From the NCBI GenBank assembly GCA_026874595.1, contig CM049308.1, forward strand, positions 42,845,327-42,909,326: 64,000 nucleotides of DNA, given 5' to 3'. This stretch comes from Sipunculus nudus. Lineage: Eukaryota > Annelida > Sipuncula > Golfingiida > Sipunculidae. Below the pieces are notes generated by a model, which worked only from the letters and a program-made list of their open reading frames with translations, was not told the origin of the DNA and made no database searches. Position numbers and translations under genes: made by a program. Numbering within the stretch: position 1 is the stretch's first letter; each line of letters starts with the position of its first letter. This document shows positions 22,405-33,600 of the stretch, piece by piece.

Positions 22405-23040
22405 GGGACACACTGAAACCCAGGCCCAACTGGAGAAACCCGGGCACAATTAAACACTCGATAAATGACCTTTACGTAATAGAAACGATAATGAAATTGA
22501 GCTTATAGTGAAGACTGGGTCTCACCCTTCCCAAACAAATAAAAATTTTGGTAATAATTCGTGATTTTAGTGCTGAATTATTACTTTTAATAAGTGTCAA
22601 ATTACCTCAATTTGGGGCCGTCAGAAAACCCGGGCCCAATAAAAACGGCCGTATCATACGTGTTCTATGCGAATATTTCACATTTTCCTATTGATTTTAA
22701 TAAAATGGACAGTACATTAACCATAGTTACAAAAAATGTGACTAAAATTTGGTAAATTACGACGATTCTTAATTATAACATATATGATCAGACAGACGGA
22801 CAATTTTCCCCTAATACGTCTCCCAGGCCCAAATCAAAATGCATTTACACTCCATAACAAATAATTTTGTTTACATATTATGACTGGTTACGTTAGATTA
22901 GACTATCCTCTGTCTGTACACTAGATTTAGAACGTAAAATATTCCAAATCACCAGCGTTTATTACGGTACTTTGGATGGTCGAATGAAAGACTAATTTAA
23001 CCCTTCGTGTACCTTTACCGGGCCTAAATCGTCACAAATC
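22405..23040. repeat. MULE left terminal inverted repeat
   Basis: Matches the reverse complement of 29440-30072 in order: ACCCGGGC blocks, TTACGTAATAGAAACGAT, CCCTTCCCAAACAAATAAAA, GGGGCCGTCAGAAAACCCGG, ACGGCCGTATCATACG, CCCAAATCAAAATGCATTTA, ATGACTGGTTACGTTAGATT, CAGCGTTTATTACG. Similarity fades beyond ~23040. Confidence 0.9.
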
Positions 23041-23779
23041 TTAAATGCTACAAAGCTTGTATTTTCAAACTTTGATGTATTAATGATAAAGAAAATATGC
23101 TCCTGAAACTGATGCACTTTATTTTTTGTTTGTTTATTCCATGAAATTCTCTAAGTTTCAAAATGGTATAACGAGAGAATGTGTCAAATGGACCCTTTTT
23201 AACCTTGGAGTGGAGTAAATGTAATTTTTAGCAGACAATATTGTAACCGTTGAAAGAATTGAACAATGATGATAAATTATGTGAAAAAAAAATATAAATT
23301 TAATGAGATTTAAGTATGACGTAATTTTTTAGCGGCTTACTTTTTTGCGCTCTGAGGACTGGTCCAGTTATTGAACCAACCATATAAACGATACACGCCA
23401 ATAACTTATTTACGATCATAAGACCTTAACGAAATCTGAACTTAGAGAGAAAAATTCTCTAGCACTTGATTATTAAACACTGGTTGCAAATATTTGTTTT
23501 ATTAACCTAATTTATACCATACTAAACCAAGCCACAACATAAATTTTAATAAACATGGATTATATTTTATTAAATAATTAGAAAATAATGAATAAATACG
23601 TGTGTTAATACTGAGGAAACCACGCGGTCGAGTACACTGTTAGGTTGCCGAGAACAGCCATGCGTGAAACCAGAATGGGTGATGGGTTTCCAATGTACAC
23701 AGACATCAAAGCACTTGATAATAATTAAGTGAAACCAGTACAATACAAATATTCCCTGTAGAATGCCGTACTCTTGATC

Positions 23780-23836
23780 AGCATTTTTAGATGAAAGCGC
23801 TGCAATGAGACACCAATTTAAAACTTTGTTATGAAA
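23780..23836 (+). pseudogene. Second fragment of the MULE protease-like segment
   Basis: TTTTTAGATGAAAGCGCTGC and the following text align with 28467-28520 of the main MULE gene (peptide FLDESAAMRHQFK against FLDDSAVMRTHLK). It breaks off exactly where a B/C element begins (CAAGGGACC at 23837). The preceding 23723-23785 matches 26283-26345 in the same direction. The element therefore contains parts of two copies. Confidence 0.7.
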
Positions 23837-26097
23837 CAAGGGACCTATGGGTCACGGCGCTCAGCTTAAGTTTGAAATTTTTGCAAATGCAAAATATTCT
23901 ATTTCAATGTTTTTCATTTATATAAGCATATGAGAAGCTAAGAGGAAAGAGGTCCTCCTACTTGGTTATAGTAAAGTTCTAAATATATGATTGCAAACTA
24001 ATACTCTGACAAGACTGTCATGAAGAAAAACAGTAAAAGTTTTGAGATACTGTGATGCATATGAAAAATTTACAGATGGACAGGCCAGTGGACAGAATGG
24101 ACTAATACCTTTATTTCACTTTCAAGGGAATAATGCATTTAAGTTTATATATAAGCCTATTATTTAAGCATATCCACTTTTTCCATTAAAATAGTTTTTA
24201 TCTGATTATTTTTTTTATTTACAAGTTTTATAAATTTGTATTAAAAAACACTGAAGTTAAAATATTAGAATTCTAAGTTGCATATCCAGAGTGTAGCTCA
24301 TATTGGGTCATATTATGCATACACATATATTTTTATTATTTTTAAATCACAAATGTTTCAACTGAATTTAAAGAAAATAATGCCACAACATGGCATCTAC
24401 AAGATTATTCCTTGAATCACTATTAAAAAGTTTTGCACATTGGAGTTTTCAGTACATGCTTAATCTTATTCACAGCAAAAAATAAAAGATTCAGTAAACT
24501 TGGTAAAATAAAAACATCTTTTCAAATAAAGTATACACACTGTTGGTTGAATGAGGGACAAACAATATCATTATGCTAAATACAATCTAAGCTTATCTGA
24601 TGAACATCCACACTTTCATAGCAATACACCACTTTGTGGACACAATTAAATGTGCACTTTAATCACTGTAACCCTGGTGGTAAATACAAAGTCTAAAATG
24701 TAGCATTGCATAGCCAAAATGAAATACAGAAAATTATTACATTCATCTAGTTAATGCACCATCTGGGGGGGGGGGGGGGTGGGGGGGGGCGGGGGGGGGG
24801 GGTGTGCAGGGCAGAGGGGAAGCCTGCTGGGGTGGGTTACATAATGCAAGTGGAGGCTGTACTACTAGGTGGGCTAGATGTAAACAACACTTGACATGGT
24901 GTATGAAAACTAGAATAAAAGCTACTCTTTTCAATCAATTCCTTTGAAATTTCAGATTTTGAAAGATTAAATCCTTATGTATATGTGCTGTGAAAATTAA
25001 ATCAACAGTGCTTACAGGGAAAAAATGTGCCATTGCCAAAGATGGACAAAATTTAAGGTACTGATTTTTTATTTATGCTAATAACTTGAAAAATTTGCAA
25101 AATTCAGATCTAATTTTGGGTAAACAATTGAATCTTAATTAAATGAAGTTATATTCCTGAAAAAAAGGGTCTCTAGCTTCAGCAATTCTCATCTTAGGTG
25201 AGTAAATATATTTCTTGATTTTTTAAAAAGTGCATTATGTTTGGGCCCATAACTTAAAACAATTACCAAATACTGACATCATTTCTGGCATGTGCATAGC
25301 GAATGTATGGAAAAATATGTATATTATATATGATCAAAGTCAGATCTGTGGTTTTGATATTAGGCAGTCTTAAAGTGTAACAATGGGTTTTTAATGGAAA
25401 AATGAAGATTTTCATTAATATATCGAAGAAATTAAGTCCTAGTGACCAAATTCTTGGCATGATAGGGGATTTTGGAGACATCTAACTGTATGCCAAATTT
25501 AAGGAACTTAGATCTGAAGCTCAGGAGCTGAGCTCTAGCAAACTGCATAACACTAACAATATGTGACATGGTGCTTGCAAACTTGAATAAAATCTACAGT
25601 TTTTGATCAACTGGTTTCAAATTTTTGGTGTTAACAGTTGAAATGCTAACAAAAACATGCTTTGAAAATTAAATCCACAGCAGTTACAGGAAAAAAACGG
25701 GAATGGTCAAATTTGGGCAAAATTTAAGGTACCAATTTTTTATTTTTGCTAATATTTTAAAAAATTTAAAAGATTTTGATCTAATTTTGGGTAGACAATT
25801 TAATTTTGATTAATTAAAGTAATATTTCTGGAAAAAAGTGCTTAGTGATCAAATTTTTTTCCTGATTATTTACAAAATGCATTATGTTTGGGCCCAATTA
25901 AATTATATAATGCAGACCTAATTTCTGGCATGTACATAGGAACTATACAGAGGATTATTTATGGTAAATATGAGGAAAAACAAATGAGTGGTTTTGATAT
26001 AAGGCAGTCCTGAAGTGTGAAAATAGGTTTTTAGTAAAAAATTGAGGTTTTTCCTTAATTTCTCAAAGGAAAGTCGCAAAGACCCAGTTATGCTATG
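23837..26097. mobile_element. B/C family element inside the MULE
   Basis: Begins CAAGGGACCTATGGGTCACG followed by GCGCTCAGCT at 23837, the hairpin end. Two C-type bodies follow (24936-25525 and 25600-26097) with the phrases TTCAGATCTAATTTTGGGTA and GGCAGTCCTGAAGTGTGAAA. A long interrupted G tract lies at 24764-24801. The TCAGCTGAGCT end was not found, so the right end is truncated. Confidence 0.65.
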
Positions 26098-26344
26098 CTA
26101 ATAAAATCTGGATTGGAATCGGGGTTGTATATATATATTTCTTCTTTTGTATGGCTAAATTTGTGGACAATTAACATGTGTCATTAAGCATGCATGAGTG
26201 CAGCGAGCATAATTGTTTGATTAAGCGAGTAATCAAATGAGAGTGTTATCGCATATAGGGTTGTGCGCAGGGCAATTAATTAATTAAGTGAAACCAGTAC
26301 AGTGCAGGTATTCCCTGCTAAACGCTGTACTGCTCATCGGGTTT

Positions 26345-28754
26345 CTGGATTCACTCAGGAAAATGATGTTATTTCCGAGAGAAAGAAACAAGTATACCAT
26401 GAAAATTTTCTGCGTGTATTATAAAGTAAAGTTCCTGAATTGCAATCAGCACAAATTCCGATCATTACTGACAGAGAAAAAGCAATAACTAATGCATTTG
26501 AGGAAATTTTCCCTTCATGTCAGATTTTGTACTGTTGGAACCATGTAAAGAGGGATGTTAGGCACTGGGTATGCACACATGGGGGTAGGGGGGATAATGC
26601 GCCGTTTTACAGTGACCAAGTTACAAAATTAATGTTGTGTAGGTCGGAACATTTGTATATGGAGGAATATGAAACCTTAAAATTAGGATGGTCAGCTGCG
26701 TTTGTGGACTATTTCGAGAAAAATTTAATGCATGATATTCCAAAGTACTGTGGTAGGTGGGTGACAGAAAAATACGGTATATTTTGTCCTATTAGTGGTA
26801 TTACGAATAATTCTATAGAAAGTTTCAATGCTGTGTTGAAAAGGTTCGTAGAATGCAAAGAACTTCCAGTGGATACGATGGCGCTAGCTCTACATATGCT
26901 ACAACAGTTTTATCAACACGAAATTTTAAGGGGTTATTGTGGTCTAGGTAATTTTAAATTAAGTGAAGAATACAGTTATATTAAGCAGGATCCCGGTTCA
27001 GTGATGTTCCCACAAAATGTATGTACACCAGAACAGATAATCGAGAGTGTAAAATCCGATATGAATACCTTTCTTAAACAAAATTCAGATACAGTTAGTT
27101 CAGAAATTGCAGCAGACACCATTTCTAATGAAACCCCGAAACTAAACAATATTCAAAATCCAGAGCTAGCTGAATACCCTCAGAACACTCAGTTAGACCT
27201 AGCACTTAACTTTATAAAAAATGGTAGGATAAAATAGATTCCTGAATTTCAGGCTTTCATGATAGAGGGCAGTGATAAAAAAAATATGCAGTCACCCTTT
27301 TCCCCAAAGAAACATGCCAGTGCCCGGCTAGTAGCGTGTGCTATCATATAATCGCTGCCAAGTTAGCGATCGGCATTAATGTAGAAGGTAAAAAGAAGGT
27401 CATAAATCTCACAAACTTATCAAAAAGGAATAAAAAACGTGTCGATAAGAGAGCTGGTAGAAAACGCCCTCGTCCAAACGACGTAGACACTGTTGTCGTA
27501 ACCCCAGCTCCAGACTCTGCTATAGCAAAACACCGCAAAGTGTCTACACCGAATACAATATGTGAAGATTTTTTGAATTTAGAATTCAGTATAAGTCCTT
27601 TTAAAAAACAGGAACACCAACAAACACCAAAATCTATTTTAAAAGAAAAGGGCTGTACTTCTACTCGTAAGAAATTAACTTTCAAAATAAATGATTCCAA
27701 CAAGTAAAAACATAATGAGCCTCTCATAACTGTCTCGTCTCATGCGCAAACAAGTGAGGTTGAAGAGGGGAATAGCTTCCAGTGGATCGACTGGTCCAAT
27801 AGTTCACGAAATACACAAATTAATAAGTCAGAAAGTCATGTTCATAAACTCTTTCACTCCATGCACAGTAGTATTGATGATTCTGAAAAATCAAAAGATG
27901 TTCATCATTCAACTGTTAGGTTGCATGACAGTGGGGATATTAATGATGCACTAAATAGTATTGATATAAGTAATTTATGGATTAGCCAATTAAAATTGAC
28001 CAACTCTGATAGGGAAATACTTGTGAATCAAAATGGCTGGTTAACTTCAGAACATATTCGTGCAGCCACGCATCTATTAAAAAGACAATATCCTACGATT
28101 GGGGGGTTACAAGATCCAATACTTGCACCTTTTAGGGATTATTCAGACAAGTGGGTTTATGTGAAAAGGTTTAGGAATATTTCAGAGGAGAAGCATGCAG
28201 TACAAATTTTACATAATGGAACGGATCACTGGGTATGCGCAATTAAGGTAAACAAAGGTGTTTTTATTGGATAGTGGGGCATCAAGCAAATTTGACAGAA
28301 TCACTTAAAATTCAGTTGTCTGTTTGGGGGGAAGGAATCAGAACTTGAGGTATACAAGCCCAAGGTACAAAAACAGCGTCCAGGATCTGGTGACTGTGCC
28401 CTATTCTCTATAGGTAATGCTATTGAATTTTGCAGCTCCAATAAAGTGCCTATTCACGCAAAGTTTTTAGATGATAGTGCTGTAATGAGGACACATTTAA
28501 AATCTTGTTATGAAAAAGGTGAAGTGACGCCGTTCCCAAAACAGAAAAAACAAAAGTTCAATATTTCATTGCCAAGACTAAAGTCTATATCATTAAAAGT
28601 GGCCATATCCTGCACTTGTGGCTTAGCAGACGTTTTTGACGATTTGGTTAAATGTGATGTCACCTGCCAACACAAACTTCATGTGTCTTGCATAAGTGTC
28701 CGAAAAAAATCTCTTAGGAATGGTAAAAATTTTTGTTCACACTGCCAAGTTTAG
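26345..28754 (+). pseudogene. MULE transposase with SWIM finger, C48-like segment and PHD-like finger
   Basis: Order of parts: QVYHENFLRVL, a stop, then VPELQSAQIPIITDREKAIT with the second catalytic Asp of the MULE RNase H fold and YCWNHVKRDVRHWV; a helical stretch to 27237. After a shift at A8 (~27278), YAVTLFPKETCQCPASSVCY-H-II gives a SWIM C-x-C-x5-C-x-H finger. A Lys/Arg-rich linker is followed by LHNGTDHWVCAIKVNKGVF and GSGDCALFSIGNAIEF, which resemble the His and Cys boxes of Ulp1/C48 proteases carried by some MULEs. The end is CTCGLADVFDDLVKC...CxxC, a PHD/RING-like finger. Stops at ~26412, 27235, 27705, 28272 and ~28290. The first catalytic Asp region is missing. Confidence 0.82.
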
Positions 28755-29439
28755 ATATTGTTTATTATAGGATGAATGCAATAATACTTATTAATTAATA
28801 TCTATGTATCTATATATGTATATGTGATGTATATATGTGTATATACCCCTTGATGTTAAAGGATGTGTACAAATGTATGTAAATGTATATATTTTTACCA
28901 GTTGTAATTTCTTTGACAGCTTTTGATTTTCATTGCAGAAGTTGCTAATAAACTGTTGTTTGAAATTGTGGTTTTATGTGCAATTCTTCTCGTGTGTGGG
29001 TGGACATGATTGCACACCACTTAAGGGACACCTCATTTAATGGGTGTACTATGGGCAATTAGCGTGTGCCGTCATGCATGCATACCCGAGTGAAGCAAAC
29101 CTAATTGTTTGATTAGGCGAGTGATTAAGCATGAGTGGTTTCGTATACAGGGTTCTGCGAGGGCAATTAATAAAGCAGCAGTGGGCAATTAATTATCGAT
29201 CTGCCACATCCACTTATTTCCTAGTGGTTTTTTTTCACTAAGCAAAGTAGCGATTCTATGATGTAGTGCTACATTAATTCGTGGTCCTTATACCTAAAAC
29301 ATAAAATTTAAATTCATTTGAAGATTAGGGTTTAACCAGTTCAAATAAAACTCTTTAAACAGTAACGGTTGTAACCATTAGGGCTATTTAAATCGGAACA
29401 TGTTGAAAATTGTACCTCTGTACTCCGTATAAATACTAT

Positions 29440-30072
29440 AATGAATGACGATTTGGGTCCGGTCATGGTATATGGTACGTTCATTAGCCTTTTATGAGAT
29501 CATCCCGAAAAACGTAATAAACGCTGGAAATTCTAATTATTTTACGTATTAAATATTGTACACAGTTAGATGATAGTCTAATCTAACGTAACCAGTCATA
29601 AAATGAGAAATATATAATTTGTAATGGAGTAAATGCATTTTGATTTGGGCCCGGGAGACGTACTGCGGGAAAATTGACCGTCCGTCGGACCATATATGTT
29701 ATAGTTAGGAATTGGCTTAATTTTCGGAATTTTAGTTATCTTTCTGGTGTGTATGGTTAGAGTACTGTACATTCTGTTATAATCAGCTGGGAAAGGTGTA
29801 AAATACGCATAAAATACGTATGATACGGCCGTTTTCAGTGGGCCCGGGTTTTCTGACGGCCCCAAATATAGGCATTTTAACCCTTATTGAGAGTAATAAA
29901 TTACCACAATAAATACAAATTATCTGCTATATTTTTATTTGTTTGGGAAGGGATAGACCTAGTCTTTCTGATTAACTCAGTTTCAAGATCGTTTCTATTA
30001 CGTAAGGGTCTTTTTTCATGTGTTTATTTGGGCCCGGGTTTCTCTAGTTGGGCCCGGGTTTCAGTGTGTCCC
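29440..30072. repeat. MULE right terminal inverted repeat
   Basis: Inverted partner of 22405-23040, sharing the same ordered blocks with scattered substitutions and small indels. It ends AGTGTGTCCC at 30072, directly before the target duplication. Confidence 0.9.
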
Positions 30073-30161
30073 CTTATGCTGTTAAAAACTCCTGGCATGA
30101 GCCCTGATATATAGGCCATATACACTTTATATTTATGAATGTACATATGCATATATATAGG

Positions 30162-30219
<58 letters not shown>

Positions 30220-30343
30220 CTGTAGAACTTGGTCCCCCCCCCCCCCCCCCCGACAGACCATTCCACGCCATGTTTTAATTAGCCTGTTCTATGCCAGAAT
30301 AACGCCCACAAATAACGATTCATGCGACTGTGACCAAACTTAC
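30073..30343. repeat. (AT)n and poly-C in ACSS1 intron 1
   Basis: About 60 bp of alternating TA (~30158-30218) and a C19-type tract (~30234-30252) lie between the MULE target duplication and the ACSS1 donor. Confidence 0.85.
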
Positions 30344-30674
30344 CTGATACGTTCAGCTTGCCGTTTATAAACCATGAAACGTTCCCGGCGCTGAAATCAC
30401 AGTCAGAAACTTTGTCGAAATCTTGGAACCATCTCAATCGACTTCTGCCCAACTTCCCCCAAAACTTCTCAGGATCTCGCACACTCAGCTTGTACAGATC
30501 CTCGTACGAAGTTATACCGGGGTCATTTCTAAACTCGGGAATGTCAGTTGAAAACAAATCACCGGTGGAAGAACTTAAGTGTCTCCGGTTTGCCCAAAGT
30601 GTTCTCAGCGTTTTATTTATCCCCCAAGAACCCCGCAGGCCTTGCTTAACGTACTGCAAGGATACAAGCGCCAT
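30344..30674 (-). CDS. ACSS1: Acetyl-CoA synthetase, mitochondrial type, coding exon 1
   Basis: ATG at 30674 begins MALVSLQYVKQGLRGSWGIN, an Arg/Ser-rich, acid-poor leader typical of mitochondrial import. It is followed by SYEDLYKLSVRDPEKFWGKL, RLRWFQDFDKVSDCDFSAGN and VSWFINGKLNVS, the N-terminal ACAS_N region of acetyl-CoA synthetases (acetate + ATP + CoA to acetyl-CoA). The exon ends at GTATCAG|GTAAGT, a consensus donor, in phase 1. CDCDF...GxxxWFxxGxLNVS is closest to ACSS1 among animal paralogues as I recall. An upstream in-frame Met (30767) exists but adds an unlikely leader. No later exon is visible at lower coordinates, so they lie outside, or this is an isolated exon copy. Confidence 0.85.
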
Positions 30675-33600
30675 GCTACCTGTGCCACCCTTGTTTTCAA
30701 AGCTACGAGTCAGACGGGACTGCAGCGCCCCCTGGCTGTGGTTTGGCTTAACCTCCCCCTCCAACAATCACCACTTGAGTAGGCCTTACACTTGACATAG
30801 AGGTCTTCCCGCTGCATAATTATTGAACCAGAGAACTAAGAGATCTCGCAGAACTCACAGAGAGACAAGAACCTACACACCCAGTCTAACAAGGGAAAAT
30901 ATAGAACAAAACATGCTGTCTTCTTTACTTTTTACTAGTGTGCCCTATTAAAAAAAAAAACGAATCAAGCATTAGTGCATAGTGATAAATCGCACATGTA
31001 TATTGTTAAGTCTCAGACCACTAGGCTTTTTGAAAATGTTTAGGAAATTAGATGTTTCATCAATTTTCATAGCCCCTAGGATCTAAATTTGTACCTAATC
31101 CCGGTATAAAGCCATAACTGCTGCAGTCTGTTGGAAATGAATAAAGCCTTGGGGAGTAGTCCGACGCGCAGATATGTGCATATATACAGGCTCGATAAGC
31201 ATATCTATATAGGGTTATACATTCAAAGTTACCTATATTTGTATCACCATTGATAAGACCTTTTATAAATAAACAGAGCCTCGGCACGTTACCGGTAGTG
31301 TAAGTGTGCACATATACGTCATGACGCTTAGTCACCATCACCTTGTTTGGGTTTAATATTCATAACTGAATAAGGAGCCCGGAACACGGTGTTATTTTCT
31401 GCCTTGTACAGTGTAGGATTAAGCTGGAACGGGGCCTGTAGCATATCTTATAAACGGGCCCCTAATATATAGCTGTACATGTAGGATTGTTTTGTGTAGC
31501 CCAGCCCGGACCTGCTAGCTTACTTTAATTCTTAACATCTTTACAAGTATATTTTCTTTATAACAAAGTACTTTAATATATTTAAGTAAATAATGTTGTA
31601 TGAATATAAAATTGTTTATTTTTATCTGAGTATACATGACATTGTTTATACTTGTATTCTAGATATTTAAAATAAAACTTTGTATTTCTTTATCTGTGAG
31701 CAAAAATCAAATTCATGCATGTAAGTTTTTTATTGTAGTGCTTGACGTGGGCAGTTAGTGCGTGGTCGCATGTGAGTGTCTGACCGTTACACGCGACGGT
31801 TCTCACGCAACATGGAGCTGACTGGTCATTCCCAGTTAAAAAAAAAAGTCATCCCGCTGGTATAAAGGGCAAAGAGTCACGCGGCCTATGTTTTCTTTCG
31901 AATAATTACCCTTACTAGAATATTTATAATCCTGTTGTTTGGACACATTTATAGATACATACATGTATATACAATTTTTAGGTCTTCAGTCAAACAAAGT
32001 CTTATAATATGTTGTGTTGATTACATATATGATTTCGCATATGAGTCTCTAATCAGACATAGGTAATCGTAATCAGTAACCGTAATTTCAATCGATTACA
32101 ATCGAGTACGTATTTTAAGTAATCATAATCGTAATCGATTACATTTGTTTCAAAAGGAAAGTACTTATTATCGTAATCAATTATTCTCCCGATGTAATCG
32201 TAATCATGATAATCAGATATGATTACATTGATGACTTCTGTATATTTTTTTAAATTTTAAACAGCTACAATTAATGTTTCCAAAAACATTTATCTTTCAT
32301 GTTTTTCATGTGAGTATTTTGAGATGAAATAAGACAGGAATAAATAAAATCAGCATTTTAAATTTAATTTCTATCATATTTAGTATGGTCATCATAACTT
32401 TGTTAAAGACCATGCATGGTGAAGTGCTAACTCTAATTGCTCTAAGCTATTCTTACTTGTGCAATAAGTACTGCTAAAATGTGCAGTTATAGTACGCCAG
32501 GTAATATTCACCTTCCAGTTACCTTCTGAGCAAATCACTTCATTAGTACATGAGCAAGTCATGATTAAATGTCGACACATTATCATAAACAGATACCTTT
32601 GTAAGACATCTTGACCACAACTTTATATGTTCAGAAGCTTACATGGCTTAAATGCATAAAACAACATATCATACCTTAAGCGGTCAGATTTAACATTTTA
32701 ATGGGGAAAACAAACAGACGCGGCCCTATGTCTTCCATGTACATGCATCTATACTGAAATCTAAAACAAAACTAAGGGATAAAGGTATCCATTTCTATTA
32801 AGTATGTATGCCCAGAGCTACTAGCTGCTCTAGCTGGAGGACAGTATTGGCTGACAACATTTCACACCTTATATTTGACAAAGTTATGGTCAGTGGTCAG
32901 GTTAATCCTGTTAAGTAATGATCAGCCAACTATCTGAAAAGGGGGAAGGGTATGGTACTTTCATGGAGATAGAATTCGATTCTCCATGGAACTACAGAGA
33001 GAATCCAGCTCTTATCCAGGAGGTGTACACAGAGATAGATATCAAAATATCAAAAGAGCATGGCTTATTCTTTGTTGCATGCGGTGTTTACCAATGCAGT
33101 GCCATTGGTTTTTGGCATATCCATGAGGAGAACACTTTAGGCAGTGTGGGTTATGTAATGTTATATCCAGCTGGTGACAAAGCCAGATGCAGCCCCTGAA
33201 ACAGTGGCTTATTAGGGAATAATCATGCTCTACAACGGGCCATGTTATGTAACATGTGAGACCGGCCACAAGTATAAGCCTACAGTACTGAACAGTCTAA
33301 ACATACAACATTATGGCCAGGAACATTTGTACAACATCGTGTCCAGTGGGGCCTGCAAACACGAATCAAACACAGTAAGACTTCATTTTGAAGACTTTTT
33401 ATAATTTATAATCGTTTCCCCTGGAACCTTATTTCCCCCTTGTACACCTTTTTTTGGTCTGGCTGATCTGAAAGTCAACTGTCCTTGGAATATGGCTGCA
33501 ATCATTATTACAAGTTATTATATATTACTTCCAACACGATCACGAATAAACGGTGCAGGTTTTACGTAACAAGCGAGTTCTTATATTCTTATGTATACTC

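Larger units (their letters stand above)
22405..30072 (+). mobile_element. Mutator-like element (MULE), 7,668 bp, 9-bp target duplication
   Basis: The element starts GGGACACACTGAAACCC and ends in the inverse. CTTATGCTG stands immediately outside both ends (22396-22404 and 30073-30081), a perfect 9-bp duplication as MULEs make. The terminal inverted repeats extend ~630 bp. Inside are a broken transposase/protease gene (26345-28754), a small second fragment of its 3' part (23780-23836) and a B/C family insertion (23837-~26097). It is non-functional as read, because of several stops and shifts. It lies in what appears to be intron 1 of ACSS1. Confidence 0.93.

Noticed and set aside
30358-30795. 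145-codon + strand frame over the ACSS1 exon
   Set aside because: It is the antisense shadow; the - frame has the ACAS_N signature and a consensus donor.
32918-33199. 93-codon frame
   Set aside because: No domain, no splice logic, no homologue recognised; composition like the flanks.
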